A stretch of DNA of 25,000 bases from CAZSNT01 sp964607765 (GTDB lineage Bacteria; Verrucomicrobiota; Lentisphaeria; Oligosphaerales; JABHEG01). This document shows positions 17,758 to 25,000 of this stretch, piece after piece. The notes under the pieces were generated by a model that was given only the letters and a program-made list of their open reading frames with translations, did no database searches and was not told the DNA's origin. The DNA lies in contig CAZSNT010000149.1 in NCBI GenBank assembly GCA_964607765.1, positions 1-25,000 on the forward strand. Reading direction: 5' to 3'. Each line of letters starts with the position of its first letter. Positions within the stretch are counted from its first letter, which is position 1. The translations under genes and the position numbers were made by a program.

Positions 17758-18076
17758 GTGACAATTATAAGGTGCCGATTTCGAAAAGTCAAACCTGAAG
17801 AGAGGGGGCGCATGTCAGTTCCGTAGAGGCTGCAAACCAGGCGAGGTCAGAATGTTCCGGAAAGCGCAACTTTCTGTTGAGTGCGGGCCGAGAGCGCTCT
17901 CCTTCGCGACAGGCGAACAGCGCGATGATGGCGGCCGATGGGGAACCGCCAGAAGCCCCGGGCATAGGCGAGCCGTGACGCTCCCGCAGCCTACGGCATC
18001 AGGCGGAACTCCGGATGCTCACGCCAGAACGACGACTTCATGCACTCGTCGTTCTCGTTGACGCTGTGCAGATCGT
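17758..18076. other. Gap between DUF4143 ATPase and PL8 lyase
   Basis: This 319-base stretch holds the ATPase promoter (17764-17792) and a short hydrolase-gene remnant (17991 to ~18080, minus strand). I see nothing convincing in 17793-17990. Confidence 0.5.
17764..17792 (-). promoter_or_regulatory. Near-consensus sigma-70 promoter of DUF4143 ATPase (leaderless)
   Basis: On the minus strand TTGACT (17792-17787), a 17-base spacer, and TATAAT (17769-17764). The ATG begins at 17757, seven bases after the -10 box, which is where transcription would normally start. No ribosome binding site could therefore be in the message. Confidence 0.8.
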
Positions 18077-18080
18077 TCAC
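17991..18080 (-). pseudogene. Short remnant of a GHL10-like (family-10-like) hydrolase gene
   Basis: On the minus strand, directly overlapping the PL8 stop codon in another frame, about 29 codons read VNDLHSVNENDECMK then SSFWREHPEFRLMP and a TAG (17993-17991). The pattern of polar 'NDLHS', then an aromatic residue and 'REHPEFRL', is like a segment found inside large putative glycoside hydrolases of PVC bacteria (family-10-like/GHL type); this likeness is from memory. It has no start and no continuation upstream, where the frame runs into nonsense opposite PL8. It seems to be the piece left by a deletion. Confidence 0.45.
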
Positions 18081-20152
18081 CTCGTGAGTTCCAGTGTGAC
18101 TGTACTCCCGGCGCGTCCTTTCTCTGGCAACTCGACGTTGACCGTGGTGCTTCCCTCGTCTGACTGGCAACCGGTGCCGGTGTACTGTCCGGGGATGGTG
18201 ATGGTCAGCTTCTGTTTGGTCTGCGTCGGTTCGGCGACGGAGAGCATGACGCCATTCGCCGTCTGGCGGAGCATGGCCACGCATGGAGTATCAGCCCCCA
18301 GGATCGTCTTCCCGTCGATCTGTACGTTTCCCGGCTCGAAAAGGACGGCCTGCAGGAGTTTCTCCTGCGGGAAATGGACAACCTGTTGAGCCGCCGTGTT
18401 AGTGATGATTCGGACTTGGTCTTCACCCGCCGGTTCCGGTTGCCCGGGCAGGGCGATCCAAGCGTAGGAAGCGCCATTCGGGGTCGTTCCATGATCGATA
18501 CAGAGCTCGACGACGTCTGTTTTGACCGCGGCGTCGGACTGTTTGTGGTCGATCTGCTTCCAGGTTCCCTCTCGCGACTCGACTGAGAGGAGGAGTTCCT
18601 GCCCCGGGGGAAACTGGTAGAGGATGCCATCGTGCTGCACCGAGGCGGGGGTCTGGAACGTCGGTCTGTCCCTGGCGGGATCGACGGCGACCCCCTCTGC
18701 CGTGACGGACGGGGCGTCCCTGCGCAGAACCTGGTTGACTGCTGTGAGGACTTGGCCGTCACCGGCATAGCTGATCCCCGCTCCCAGGCAGACCATGCGA
18801 TCTCCGCAGAAGAAGGTGCTCTTCCGCGCGCTCAATCCCTCGCGGACGTAATGCATGCCGACGACACCGTCCGTGCCGTCGGATGCGCCTCCGACGAAGG
18901 TCTGCCGGTTCTGTGTCTTGCTGCTGGGAACCAGACTCCGCTTGGTCTGTGGTGCAGTCAACCCGGGCAGTCGCTGCCAGTTCCAGACGGGCAGGACTCC
19001 GTCGTACTCCGTCCCGTCGCGGTAGATGTAACAGATGCCGTCGCCGAGGTGCCTGCCCTTCATGTTCTCGCTGTTGCACGTCTCGGTGCCGGTGACGCGT
19101 TTGGATGACATTTTGACGGATGCATAGAAGCCGGTGCGGCGATGCACCATCATGTCCGAGCGCCAGAAGAAGCGGTTCCCGATCAGGGGCGCCTCGGGTT
19201 CGTTACCGACCTGTCTGAGTCGTTCCACGAGTTGATCCCTGCGGCTGGGATCAACGGCGGGCATGCCTCGGAGGGCGGAGAGGACGCCGCTTCCCTTGCG
19301 TGCCTGACAGTTGGGAGAAAGCTGCCGCGCGCACGAACTGATGTCGAGCCTGCCCTTCCACATGGTCCAGCTCAACCCCTCGAGCAGGTACCGTGAGAGG
19401 ATCTCGCGTTGTTTCGTGTTGAGGGCCAAGGATGTGCCGGCGAACGCTTTCCCCCAGTTCAGGCCCGAGTGGATGTACGCCAGGCCGTAGTTGCCGAACT
19501 GCTGCTGCGGACCGTGTTGATGGAAGCTGTAATCCGGTTGAACACCCTCCCTGGTCGTGAGCCGGATTTCGGAGAGAATGTCTTTCTGAGCCCGTTCCAT
19601 GAGTGGCTTGTCGTTCTGAAGGACGGCGCGGTTCAGCGTAATCCCAGCAACCCAGACCTTGTTCTGCCCCGTCATCCCCAGCTTGCTCCGACTGACAATC
19701 TGGGTCAGAAGCGCCTTCCGCAGATCGGCGGGGATGTCGTCGTCCATGAGTATACAGACATCAGCCACGGCGCTGGGAACGCCGATGCGGTTCCACCACC
19801 AGTTCGGGTTCCGGTAGTCCTTTGCGAGCCAGTACCGCAGAGCGCGAACGACGGCATCGCGGACCTCGGCGCTGCCTTGCAGGGTGTGCCCTTCCGCCCG
19901 GAATGCCGCCGCCATGGGAAGCAGGCGTCGCAGGTGGGTGGCCGTTGTCCAGCCACTCCGGTTTTTCGAGGCGTAATCCACATCGGGCCATGTGCCGCCC
20001 GGCCTCATCGCGGCCAGATGGTCACGTATCTGTTGCTCGCTTCCCGCATGTCGCAGGAGTTGGCGCTGGAGGTTCGCCTTGACAATGGCTGCATCATCAG
20101 CCAGGCAGGAGAGAGCTGTTGTGGTTGCTATGAGAACTGCCAGTTTACGCAT
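18077..20152 (-). CDS. Exported polysaccharide lyase family 8 (PL8)
   Basis: 691 residues from ATG 20152, chosen because it gives a signal peptide (MRKLAVLIATTTALSCLA); the longer open frame upstream crosses into the tag leader. The alpha/alpha toroid (residues ~20-330) holds the PL8 active-site pattern: Asn164 in TGQNKVW, His213 and Tyr222 in DYSFHQHGPQQQFGNYG (the His-to-Tyr distance of nine equals that of chondroitinase AC), and an Arg near 276. The beta-sandwich half follows to TGA 18079-18077. PL8 enzymes cleave uronic-acid polysaccharides (chondroitin, hyaluronan, xanthan side chains) by beta-elimination. Which substrate is meant here is unknown; a sulfatase in the same window would suit a sulfated glycan. 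A weak -10 (TATACT, 20205-20200) lies 48 bases upstream. Confidence 0.88.
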   Translation of the reverse strand: MRKLAVLIATTTALSCLADDAAIVKANLQRQLLRHAGSEQQIRDHLAAMRPGGTWPDVDYASKNRSGWTTATHLRRLLPMAAAFRAEGHTLQGSAEVRDAVVRALRYWLAKDYRNPNWWWNRIGVPSAVADVCILMDDDIPADLRKALLTQIVSRSKLGMTGQNKVWVAGITLNRAVLQNDKPLMERAQKDILSEIRLTTREGVQPDYSFHQHGPQQQFGNYGLAYIHSGLNWGKAFAGTSLALNTKQREILSRYLLEGLSWTMWKGRLDISSCARQLSPNCQARKGSGVLSALRGMPAVDPSRRDQLVERLRQVGNEPEAPLIGNRFFWRSDMMVHRRTGFYASVKMSSKRVTGTETCNSENMKGRHLGDGICYIYRDGTEYDGVLPVWNWQRLPGLTAPQTKRSLVPSSKTQNRQTFVGGASDGTDGVVGMHYVREGLSARKSTFFCGDRMVCLGAGISYAGDGQVLTAVNQVLRRDAPSVTAEGVAVDPARDRPTFQTPASVQHDGILYQFPPGQELLLSVESREGTWKQIDHKQSDAAVKTDVVELCIDHGTTPNGASYAWIALPGQPEPAGEDQVRIITNTAAQQVVHFPQEKLLQAVLFEPGNVQIDGKTILGADTPCVAMLRQTANGVMLSVAEPTQTKQKLTITIPGQYTGTGCQSDEGSTTVNVELPEKGRAGSTVTLELTR

Positions 20153-20204
20153 TGCGTCGGCCCACCCAGACGTGTTGTGTTCATCGCTCGTCTTCTTACA
20201 GTAT

Positions 20205-20218
20205 ACGGTTGAGACCGT
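20205..20218. promoter_or_regulatory. Inverted repeat beside PL8 -10 box, possible operator
   Basis: ACGGT, a four-base loop TGAG, then ACCGT. It lies just upstream of a TATACT box facing the PL8 gene (minus strand, 20205-20200) in the 175-base space between PL8 and tag. The -35 region is poor, so an activator or repressor could act here. Short arms make a chance origin possible. Confidence 0.3.
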
Positions 20219-20327
20219 TCCGGGATTGATCGCGCGAAGCCATATGCCATGGCCTTTGCAGTGGTGGAATCGGGCCATACGGTGCGGGCGCCCCCCCGAA
20301 TGGTGGTGCAGCACGGGAGAACCCAGC

Positions 20328-20897
20328 ATGACGACGAGATGCGACTGGACGACGGACGATCCCCTGTACATCGCCTATCATGACACGGAATGGGGCGTGC
20401 CTGTTCACGACGACCGGCTCCTGTTCCAGAAGATCGTGCTTGAGGGCGCCCAGGCCGGATTGAGCTGGCTGACTATCCTGAAGCGACGGGAGAACTACCG
20501 TCGTGCGTTCGACGGCTTCGAGATCGGCGTGGTCGCGGCCTACGATGAGAAGGATGTGGAGCGGCTGGTGCAGGACGCGGGCATCATCCGGAACCGGCGG
20601 AAGATCGAGTCCGCCATCAACAACGCCCGCCGCGTACTGGAGATCCAGAAGGAACATGGCTCCTTTGATGCGTTCCTTTGGTCGTTTGTCGGCGGCAGCA
20701 CGGTCCAGAACAGCTGGAAATCAATCCACGAGTTGCCGGTCACAACACCGGAATCGGACGCGATGAGCAAGGCGCTGAAAAGGGCTGGCTTCACATTCGT
20801 CGGGGCGACTTCCTGCTACGCATTGATGCAAGCCGTCGGCATGGTCAATGACCACACCACTGATTGCTTCCGCCATCGGGAACTGGCTGGGCTCTGA
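20328..20897 (+). CDS. tag: DNA-3-methyladenine glycosylase I
   Basis: 189 residues, the normal size. It removes 3-methyladenine from alkylated DNA (base excision repair, cytoplasm). Relative to E. coli Tag, all key residues are present shifted by one: zinc ligands Cys5, His18, His176 and Cys180 (RCDW, AYHDTEWG, NDHTTDCFRH), the base-recognition Glu39 in VLEGAQAGLSW, and Trp47. ATG 20328 has GGGAG about eight bases upstream; the open frame extends far upstream but without family-like sequence. It is an isolated repair gene divergent from PL8, with no visible link to the sugar genes. Confidence 0.96.
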   Translation: MTTRCDWTTDDPLYIAYHDTEWGVPVHDDRLLFQKIVLEGAQAGLSWLTILKRRENYRRAFDGFEIGVVAAYDEKDVERLVQDAGIIRNRRKIESAINNARRVLEIQKEHGSFDAFLWSFVGGSTVQNSWKSIHELPVTTPESDAMSKALKRAGFTFVGATSCYALMQAVGMVNDHTTDCFRHRELAGL

Positions 20898-20906
20898 TAC
20901 GCCCAC

Positions 20907-20935
20907 TTGACCAAGATGACCAGATCTGATATAGT
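20907..20935 (+). promoter_or_regulatory. Strong sigma-70 promoter of the toxin-antitoxin pair
   Basis: TTGACC (20907-20912), 17-base spacer, TATAGT (20930-20935), preceded by TGA so that an extended -10 (TGATATAGT, 20927-20935) is also present. Transcription would start near 20942 and leave about a 100-base leader before the antitoxin ATG at 21041. Confidence 0.75.
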
Positions 20936-21040
20936 AAGGCAAGTATGGTCTTCTAGGTCGAGCGATGCTGCGCGCGTGTCCTGTCGCGAGTTGCCGTTCC
21001 GCTACTGCTTGCCATCCAAAGAGAAGAGGGCGGATGAGAG

Positions 21041-21277
21041 ATGATTGTGAATGTCTCTGAAGCGAAGACGCACCTGTCGCGACTGATTGACAAGGTGTAC
21101 CACGGGGAGACGGTTGTGATTGCCAAGAACAACCTGCCGATGGTGGACTTGGTCATACACAAGCCCACGGAGAAGCGGAAGCTGGGGCTGTTGGCAGGGA
21201 GCTTCGCCTTGCCGGAGGGCTTCACAGACTCGGATCCCCAGGTTGAGGTCATGTTTTACGGTGAGGACAATCCATGA
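21041..21277 (+). CDS. Phd/YefM-type antitoxin
   Basis: 78 residues. The start MIVNVSEAKTHLSRLIDKVYHGETVVIAKNN has the Phd/YefM pattern: a short strand, then the helix SEAKTHLSRLIDKV, then a strand ending with 'AKNNLPMVDLV'. The acidic C-terminus (TDSDPQVEVMFYGEDNP) is the type that wraps around a PIN toxin. It binds DNA and represses its own operon in known systems. Its last four bases overlap the toxin start (ATGA), so translation is coupled. A purine-rich GAAGAGGG lies about ten bases before the ATG. Confidence 0.88.
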   Translation: MIVNVSEAKTHLSRLIDKVYHGETVVIAKNNLPMVDLVIHKPTEKRKLGLLAGSFALPEGFTDSDPQVEVMFYGEDNP

Positions 21278-21645
21278 GGATCATCGTTGACACACACATC
21301 TTCCTTTGGGGGTTGTCCGAGCCGCACAAGATCGATCCCAGGCGAAGATGTGAACTGGAGTCTCCCGCAAACATCGCCTACGTCAGTGCCGTAAGCATTA
21401 CCGAGATCATGATCAAGGCATCGATCGGCAAACTGGTCGTTGACTTCGATCCGGTGCAAGCTGCGCTTGATGCCGGATTCGAGATGCTCGACTTCAGCGG
21501 ACACGAGGCCCTGCTGCTGAAAGAGCTGCCTTTCCACCACCGAGACCCCTTTGACAGGATGCTCATCGCCCAAAGCCTTGCCAGCCGCATCCCCATCATG
21601 ACGGATGATCAGAAGTTTGGGCTGTATGACTGCCGACTGGTCTGA
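21274..21645 (+). CDS. vapC: PIN-domain toxin, VapC-like ribonuclease
   Basis: 123 residues. PIN fold with the acidic metal-binding set Asp6 (IIVDTHIFLW), Glu44 (SITEIMIKASIGKL), Asp91/Asp94 (HHRDPFDRMLIAQ) and Asp111/112 (MTDDQKF). Known VapC proteins cut tRNA or rRNA and stop growth when freed from antitoxin. All catalytic positions seem intact, so it should be active. It overlaps the antitoxin gene by four bases. Confidence 0.93.
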   Translation: MRIIVDTHIFLWGLSEPHKIDPRRRCELESPANIAYVSAVSITEIMIKASIGKLVVDFDPVQAALDAGFEMLDFSGHEALLLKELPFHHRDPFDRMLIAQSLASRIPIMTDDQKFGLYDCRLV

Positions 21646-21737
21646 GCGGCCTTATAGACTGACATGCGCCCGCGGTTAGGTAGGGAGCGGCGCGGCCCCG
21701 GTGGCGCTCGCCTGTCGGTCATTCTCTGCGGAGCGGC

Positions 21738-24700
21738 TTACGGTTGTTTTCTCAACGCCAGGTAATCCAGGTTACAGCCGTGCCCGTCGACGTTTTCGAG
21801 CCGGATCGTGTGTGGGCCGGGGGCAAGCTGGAGCTTGAGCGGGGCGCTGTCTCTTGTCAGTCGCGTGTGCTCCCAGTCCGAGGCGGTGGCCCCGTAGCCA
21901 CCTGTTGCCGTGAGTGTGTGGCGTCCGCAGTCTCTCCCGTCGACACTGGCCTTCCGGAACACGGTTGCCGGCGTGCAGTAGCGGATTACAAGCTCGTATG
22001 TCCCGGGCTCAGGCACATCGATCTGCCACTCGAGCCAGTGTCCCTTGTCGTCCCAGTGCGAAATGGCCTTGTGTGACGTACCCGCCTTGTCGTCGCGCAG
22101 CTTCACGTCGCCGCCGCCCTGGCCGGCCAGGAGCTCGGCTTCCACCATGGGCAGGCCGGAGAGGATCCTGCCGGGCAGCTTCACCACGGTCCGGGCGCGC
22201 AACGTGATATCGTGAGTCTCCGGCGGCATCGTCCGTCCCACCGGATCGGTGGGCTGTGGCGCCGGGGCAGGTCCGGTCGCCGCGTGCACTTGGGCTGCCA
22301 GCGTCCCCAATATGGTCCGACTCCGAGTCGAGTCTGCGCCCTCGGGAAGGACGAGCGACACAACGGCACGGCTGCCGGGCGCGACGTCGAGGTCGAATGT
22401 GCTCTGCGGCAGCTCAACACCGTCGCACACGAGGACGAGTCTGCCGGTGACACGCCGCCGCAGGGGGGCTGAAACCACGGCACGGCAGACCGGCTCGGCG
22501 CCCGGCAGCACGGTCAGGTTCAGGCCCGGCCAATGCGCTTCCAGGCAGTAGGAGGTCATTGGCTCCTTGACGTAGCCCATCGTGTCCATGGTCACATCGG
22601 CGCGGTAGATGGGGTCCTGGAGCAGGCACACACGCCGGTCGGTCGCCGGGATGGTGGATGAATAAATGCGGAGTTCGCCGGGGAACGAGGCGATGATCTC
22701 TTCGCGCCAGTCCCCGATGACATCGGCGATGAGCACGGGACTGGCGGCGCCTTTGGCCACAGGACTGCCGGCGTAGTCGGAGATCTTCCCGCCCCGCAGA
22801 ATCTCCTTCTGCAGGTCCGCGTCCCAGTACACGGCATCCAGGCCGTAGGTCTTGGGCAGGATCGGGTCCTCGAACCACAGCAGCGTGCCGTCCGCCGCCC
22901 ACAACCACGGGCCTCTGCGCACGTCCGGCTTCTTCGACACGCAATCCAGCCCGAAACACTCGAGCCCGGGCACGGTGGGGTCGATGTCTGCGCACATGCC
23001 CGTGCCGTGGATGTGTCGTGTCGGTTCGTTGAGCCCCCAGAGGATCTTGCCGGACGCGGCGTCCGCGAGGCACATTCCGTTCCTTCGGGCCCGGGTCTCG
23101 ATCCCGTAGTAGGCTTCCAGGCCGGGGCGGTGCGGATCGATGTCCCCAACGTAGAGGTGATCCGGGTGCCCCATTCCGATGGTCCAGAGCGGGATGCCGG
23201 TGTCGTCCAGCACGACGCTGCCGAGCACGACCTCGTCGCGGCCGTCGTTGTCCATGTCGATGGCACGGGTGAAGTGCGCGCCCTGACCCCAGAAGCGGCG
23301 GGGCAGTTTCTCGTTGTCGTAGCGCCAGACCAGTTCGAGCTTGCCGTCCTTGAACTGGTACGCGTCCACTTTCATGCGGTCGTACGTCCCGCGCAGCGCG
23401 AGCAGGCACGGAGTCTTGCCGTCCAGGTACGCCACTGCCATCTGGTTCCGCGAGATCCGGGAGTAGTGCTTGAGTCCCCCCCGATCCGGCCACGGCACGC
23501 GCGCCAATTCCCTGCCGGTCATACCGTCCCACACGGTCATCCACTCGGGCCCGGACGTCACGCGGCCCTCCTCGTCCTCGTTGCGCGGATCGCCTTCGCC
23601 GATCTTTGCGGCCACTTCCGCTTTGCCGTCGCCGTCCAGGTCGTGGGCAATGTACGGCGAGTACCAGATGCCGCGCTCGATGGCCCAGCCCAGGTCGTTG
23701 CGCCACAGGAATGTGCCGTCGTGCGTGTAGGCCTCGATCTTGTACGTGTCGGGCGACCGGTACCAGTAACTGCCGGCCGGGTCGATGTTCTTGTGCGGCT
23801 GTTTGATGACGTAATCGAGCCGCGTGTCGCCGTCCAGGTCGACCACCCCGACTTTCTGAAACCTGTGATCGCCGCTCAGCTTGATGCTCACGTAGGGGGT
23901 GGGCCCGTCACTCACCGCGGCCCGCACGCTGCCTTCAGGCCATTCGGGGCGCCGTCGCCAGAACCCCCGAAGCACGCCGCGCCGCGTCCCGGCGGGCCGG
24001 ACCGTGTAGATCGGCTCGACGTCGGCCGGGGCCGTGGTGTCCAGGAAATCGGTCGTATTGCGGATGGGCGCGGCGTTCAGTTTGACCTCGCGCCCGCCCG
24101 CCGCTGTCCGGAAAACGTCGAACGCGATGTCTGCCGGGTCGTCCCTGAGCAGGCGCCAGCCCACATACACGCCTTGCGGAGTCCGCAACGCGACTACGCC
24201 GCGCTCCAGCACTTCCTCACGGCGTGACTCGGCCCAACCCTGGACCGGCGTGCCCGTACCGAGGACCTTCGCAAGGTACTCCGGGCCGGACGGGTAGAAC
24301 GCGATGGCGTCGTAGTAGCAAGAGCCGCGACCATCCGCGTTCTCGGCGGCGTAGCGGTCGTCGACCCAGAGCTCGAACTTGCCGTCCTCGATGCGGACGT
24401 CGCGTGCGATCATGCCGCCGTTGCTCTTTTCCCAGGTCTTGCCGTCGAACGAGATGCCGATGGGCCGTGTACGCGCCACGAGTTCGATGTCATACGTGCC
24501 TGTGGGAATGCTGGTGATCTGCGTGTGCAGCACCGGCGCGCCCTCTTCGCCCGAGGCGCGGTCGGCCATCACACGCGGGCTCTGCAGCACGATGCCCTCG
24601 GACCACTTCTTGTCGGCGTTCTTGTCCGTACTCCACAGGTTCCACTTCGTGTCCGAGTGCTTGTTGACCTGCCACGCGTCCTTCGGCGTGGTCCAGTCCT

Positions 24701-24791
24701 CCACCTCGAAGCGCAGCGCGTCCTGCTGGGCGAAGGCGCAGTTCAGCGACAGGAGCATGGGAATGGCAAGAGCGGCGATACGAGTCTTCAT
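21738..24791 (-). CDS. Exported rhamnogalacturonan lyase, PL11, with N- and C-terminal carbohydrate-binding-like modules
   Basis: 1017 residues from ATG 24791 (GGAGG about ten bases upstream), starting with a signal peptide (MKTRIAALAIPMLLSLNCAFA). Residues ~25-170 form a CBM-like beta-sandwich beginning FEVEDW. Residues ~195-755 match the PL11 beta-propeller with its calcium-binding loops: VVDLDGDTRLDYV, AHDLDGDGKAEVAAKIGEGDP, AIDMDNDGRDEVVLGS, VLIADVIGDWREEI, and the end YRADVTMDTMGYVKEP. Residues ~880-1017 are a CBM35/CBM6-like module (VEAELLAG ... GHWLEWQIDVPEPGTYELVIRY). PL11 enzymes cut rhamnogalacturonan I backbone by beta-elimination. At about 1017 residues it is longer than the single-domain enzymes (~600). 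Expression probably comes from the extended -10 promoter at 24953-24961. Confidence 0.93.
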   Translation of the reverse strand: MKTRIAALAIPMLLSLNCAFAQQDALRFEVEDWTTPKDAWQVNKHSDTKWNLWSTDKNADKKWSEGIVLQSPRVMADRASGEEGAPVLHTQITSIPTGTYDIELVARTRPIGISFDGKTWEKSNGGMIARDVRIEDGKFELWVDDRYAAENADGRGSCYYDAIAFYPSGPEYLAKVLGTGTPVQGWAESRREEVLERGVVALRTPQGVYVGWRLLRDDPADIAFDVFRTAAGGREVKLNAAPIRNTTDFLDTTAPADVEPIYTVRPAGTRRGVLRGFWRRRPEWPEGSVRAAVSDGPTPYVSIKLSGDHRFQKVGVVDLDGDTRLDYVIKQPHKNIDPAGSYWYRSPDTYKIEAYTHDGTFLWRNDLGWAIERGIWYSPYIAHDLDGDGKAEVAAKIGEGDPRNEDEEGRVTSGPEWMTVWDGMTGRELARVPWPDRGGLKHYSRISRNQMAVAYLDGKTPCLLALRGTYDRMKVDAYQFKDGKLELVWRYDNEKLPRRFWGQGAHFTRAIDMDNDGRDEVVLGSVVLDDTGIPLWTIGMGHPDHLYVGDIDPHRPGLEAYYGIETRARRNGMCLADAASGKILWGLNEPTRHIHGTGMCADIDPTVPGLECFGLDCVSKKPDVRRGPWLWAADGTLLWFEDPILPKTYGLDAVYWDADLQKEILRGGKISDYAGSPVAKGAASPVLIADVIGDWREEIIASFPGELRIYSSTIPATDRRVCLLQDPIYRADVTMDTMGYVKEPMTSYCLEAHWPGLNLTVLPGAEPVCRAVVSAPLRRRVTGRLVLVCDGVELPQSTFDLDVAPGSRAVVSLVLPEGADSTRSRTILGTLAAQVHAATGPAPAPQPTDPVGRTMPPETHDITLRARTVVKLPGRILSGLPMVEAELLAGQGGGDVKLRDDKAGTSHKAISHWDDKGHWLEWQIDVPEPGTYELVIRYCTPATVFRKASVDGRDCGRHTLTATGGYGATASDWEHTRLTRDSAPLKLQLAPGPHTIRLENVDGHGCNLDYLALRKQP

Positions 24792-24952
24792 CGGTACGGT
24801 GCCTCCTCTGTTCTGCCGCCAATGTAGCCTGCATGGTCGGGCAAGGGTACCCGGTCCACGGTGGAATGGCGTTGAGTCAAATCGCCGAACGACCCCCGCG
24901 GCCTCGTGCCTGGGACGACGAAATCCGGTTGAATTCGCCACTCCATGTTCAC

Positions 24953-24961
24953 ACTATATCA
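24953..24961 (-). promoter_or_regulatory. Extended -10 promoter for PL11 lyase
   Basis: TGATATAGT on the minus strand (24961-24953), preceded by TC as in the toxin-antitoxin promoter. The -35 region is poor. Start would be near 24946, leaving about 155 bases of leader. Confidence 0.5.
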
Positions 24962-25000
24962 GAACAGGGCTGCGGCGTAGCGGCTGACAGCGCGGGTGGC

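Noticed and set aside
4383..18085. GGTGAAC at both orphan fragments (4384-4390 + strand; near 18073-18079 - strand)
   Set aside because: A seven-base match in GC-rich DNA is expected by chance, and the same string occurs inside the dehydratase gene. It is not enough to call a recombination site.
22414..24227. Long open frames in other frames over the PL11 gene (both strands)
   Set aside because: Low-complexity Arg/Pro/Ala-rich translations typical of wrong-frame reading.
1..25000. CRISPR arrays, tRNA genes, insertion sequences
   Set aside because: No regular 25-40 base repeats with spacers, no cloverleaf-like sequence and no transposase-like protein were seen by eye.

Overview
The window looks like a carbohydrate-degradation region of a GC-rich bacterial chromosome (my estimate by eye is about 60% GC). 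It carries an S1 sulfatase, several exported polysaccharide-active enzymes, a XylR-type sugar regulator with an AraC tail, and degraded two-component genes. That mix is typical of the PVC bacteria (Kiritimatiellota, Lentisphaerota, Verrucomicrobiota, Planctomycetota). There is no rRNA, tRNA or housekeeping marker here to fix the phylum, so this placement is inference.

Layout. Bases 1-4326 run on the + strand: the C-terminus of a GH127/DUF1680-like enzyme, an exported parallel beta-helix protein, and an exported sulfatase. Bases 4327-6508 are a decayed stretch: a 51-bp copy of part of the beta-helix gene, then (- strand) an NtrC-type response regulator and its sensor kinase. Each of those two is broken by what looks like an internal deletion plus a frame change. 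Bases 6685-8838 (-) encode a GH36/GH27-type alpha-galactosidase-like enzyme without a signal peptide, followed by a XylR/AraC regulator (-). Divergent from the regulator is a four-gene + strand cluster (10356-16553): a cytoplasmic clan GH-A glycosidase, a galactonate-dehydratase-like enolase-superfamily enzyme, an SDR dehydrogenase, and an exported LamG + GH-A protein whose tail resembles an esterase that has lost its nucleophile serine. Next come a DUF4143 ATPase (-) with a near-consensus promoter that predicts a leaderless mRNA, a remnant of another hydrolase gene, an exported PL8 lyase (-), tag (3-methyladenine glycosylase, +), a Phd/VapC-like toxin-antitoxin pair (+) with a strong promoter, and an exported PL11 rhamnogalacturonan lyase (-).

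How it may work together (inference): exported lyases, sulfatase and glycosidases cut a pectin-like or sulfated uronan-type polysaccharide. The cytoplasmic GH-A and GH36-like enzymes finish the oligosaccharides. The SDR and the dehydratase could feed a freed sugar into an oxidative, non-phosphorylating route (sugar to aldonate to 2-keto-3-deoxy-aldonate). The XylR/AraC protein is the obvious local regulator.

The most unusual aspect is the number of partial-gene joints: two internally deleted signalling genes and two short orphan fragments of enzyme genes.
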